This document shows, piece after piece, positions 5,407 to 5,737 of a DNA stretch of 5,737 nucleotides. The notes beneath the pieces were generated by a model. That model saw nothing but the letters and a program-made list of their open reading frames with translations, did not search any database and was not told where the DNA came from. Position 1 is the stretch's first letter, and each line of letters begins with the position of its first letter. The stretch comes from Korobacter sp036501185 (GTDB lineage: Bacteria > Acidobacteriota > Terriglobia > Terriglobales > Acidobacteriaceae): contig DASYAU010000024.1 in the NCBI GenBank assembly GCA_036501185.1, positions 1 through 5,737 of the forward strand. The letters run 5' to 3'. The position numbers and the translations under genes are program-made.

Positions 5407-5737
5407 TCAGAACGTAAGTTTGGCGATGACCTGAACGATTCTGGCATTTGCAACCGAACCCGCAAATGCACCGTACGGCGTGGTAGGCGGGCTCACCGTG
5501 CTCGTAACTATCCCGAATGTGCTGCTCAGCGTGTTGAACCCAGGATTAGCAAAGTTCGCGTGGTTGAAAATGTTGTACGCGTTCGCGCCAATCAGGAGCC
5601 CAAGGCGTTCTGTCACATGGAAGTTCTTGCGCAAGCTGAAGTCGCTGTTGAAGTATCCCGGTCCGCGGAAGGCGTTACGGGCGATCGTCCCGAAGCCGCT
5701 GGCCGTCGCGAACTGTGAGGCCGAAAAGCACGGTGAC
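5407..5737 (-). CDS. TonB-dependent receptor, Oar-like, C-terminal fragment (runs off the edge)
   Basis: This is the last 109 residues of an outer-membrane beta-barrel receptor; the start lies beyond the right edge. The visible part reads SGFGTIARNAFRGPGYFNSD, FSLRKNFHVTERLGLLIGAN, AYNIFNHANFANPG, then FGIVTSTVSPPTTPYGAF and GSVANARIVQVIAKLTF. It ends in phenylalanine, the usual outer-membrane assembly signal for the last strand. The 'RNxFRGPGYFN' and 'NIFNHxNFxNPG' motifs are typical of the large Acidobacteriota receptors with an N-terminal carboxypeptidase-regulatory-like domain, which are about 1000 residues or more. The ligand is unknown; these receptors take up large or scarce nutrients using TonB energy. 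The hairpin at 5358-5379 is its likely terminator. The internal ATG at 5634 is not the start, because the conserved sequence continues upstream of it. Confidence 0.92.
   Translation of the reverse strand, partial: SPCFSASQFATASGFGTIARNAFRGPGYFNSDFSLRKNFHVTERLGLLIGANAYNIFNHANFANPGFNTLSSTFGIVTSTVSPPTTPYGAFAGSVANARIVQVIAKLTF

Noticed and set aside
5179..5718. Long plus-strand open frame reaching into the receptor region
   Set aside because: Most of it crosses the terminator hairpin and then runs antisense to the clear TonB-dependent receptor C-terminus.

Overview
The window looks like chromosomal DNA of an Acidobacteriota (Terriglobia-like) bacterium. The main clue is the right edge. It carries the C-terminal part of a large Oar-like TonB-dependent receptor with the 'NAFRGPGYFN ... 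NIFNHANFANPG ... KLTF' ending that is abundant in this phylum. Moderate-to-high GC and the style of the small conserved proteins agree. This assignment is inference, because no rRNA or other phylogenetic marker is present.

Layout, left to right. (1) Positions 113-526 on the minus strand encode a small membrane-anchored or lipoprotein-like protein of unknown function. (2) About 1 kb without a convincing gene follows (527-1525). Inside it, on the minus strand at 823-867, lies a perfect-looking 3' half of a tRNA-Pro(CGG) gene, from the anticodon loop to an encoded CCA and with no 5' half. This is the signature of an integrase attachment site at the edge of an integrated element. Its polarity puts the element side to the right. 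(3) A plus-strand two-gene operon has a candidate sigma-70 promoter near 1405-1432. It holds a 12-helix amino-acid permease of the AAT/GabP type (1526-2866) and, 8 bases later and probably translationally coupled, a kynureninase-like PLP enzyme (2875-4032). (4) A convergent minus-strand gene (4114-4620) encodes a stand-alone NTF2/SnoaL-like protein. It has a near-consensus promoter placed so that its mRNA should be leaderless. (5) A serine recombinase (resolvase/invertase) pseudogene (about 4741-5201, plus strand) lacks most of its N-terminal domain and has a clear one-base deletion near 4966. (6) A strong GC-rich hairpin (5358-5379) has T-rich sequence on both sides and probably terminates in both directions, between the pseudogene and the receptor. 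(7) The partial TonB-dependent receptor (5407-5737, minus) runs off the right edge.

The permease would import an aromatic or related amino acid that the kynureninase-like enzyme could then cleave. That enzyme keeps the PLP lysine and the carboxylate-binding arginine. It differs from true kynureninases at several active-site positions, so kynurenine as the substrate is not secure. The tRNA half and the dead recombinase together suggest that the middle of the window is accessory DNA with past mobility. I did not find a CRISPR array, a toxin-antitoxin pair, a complete insertion sequence or an obvious new defence system.
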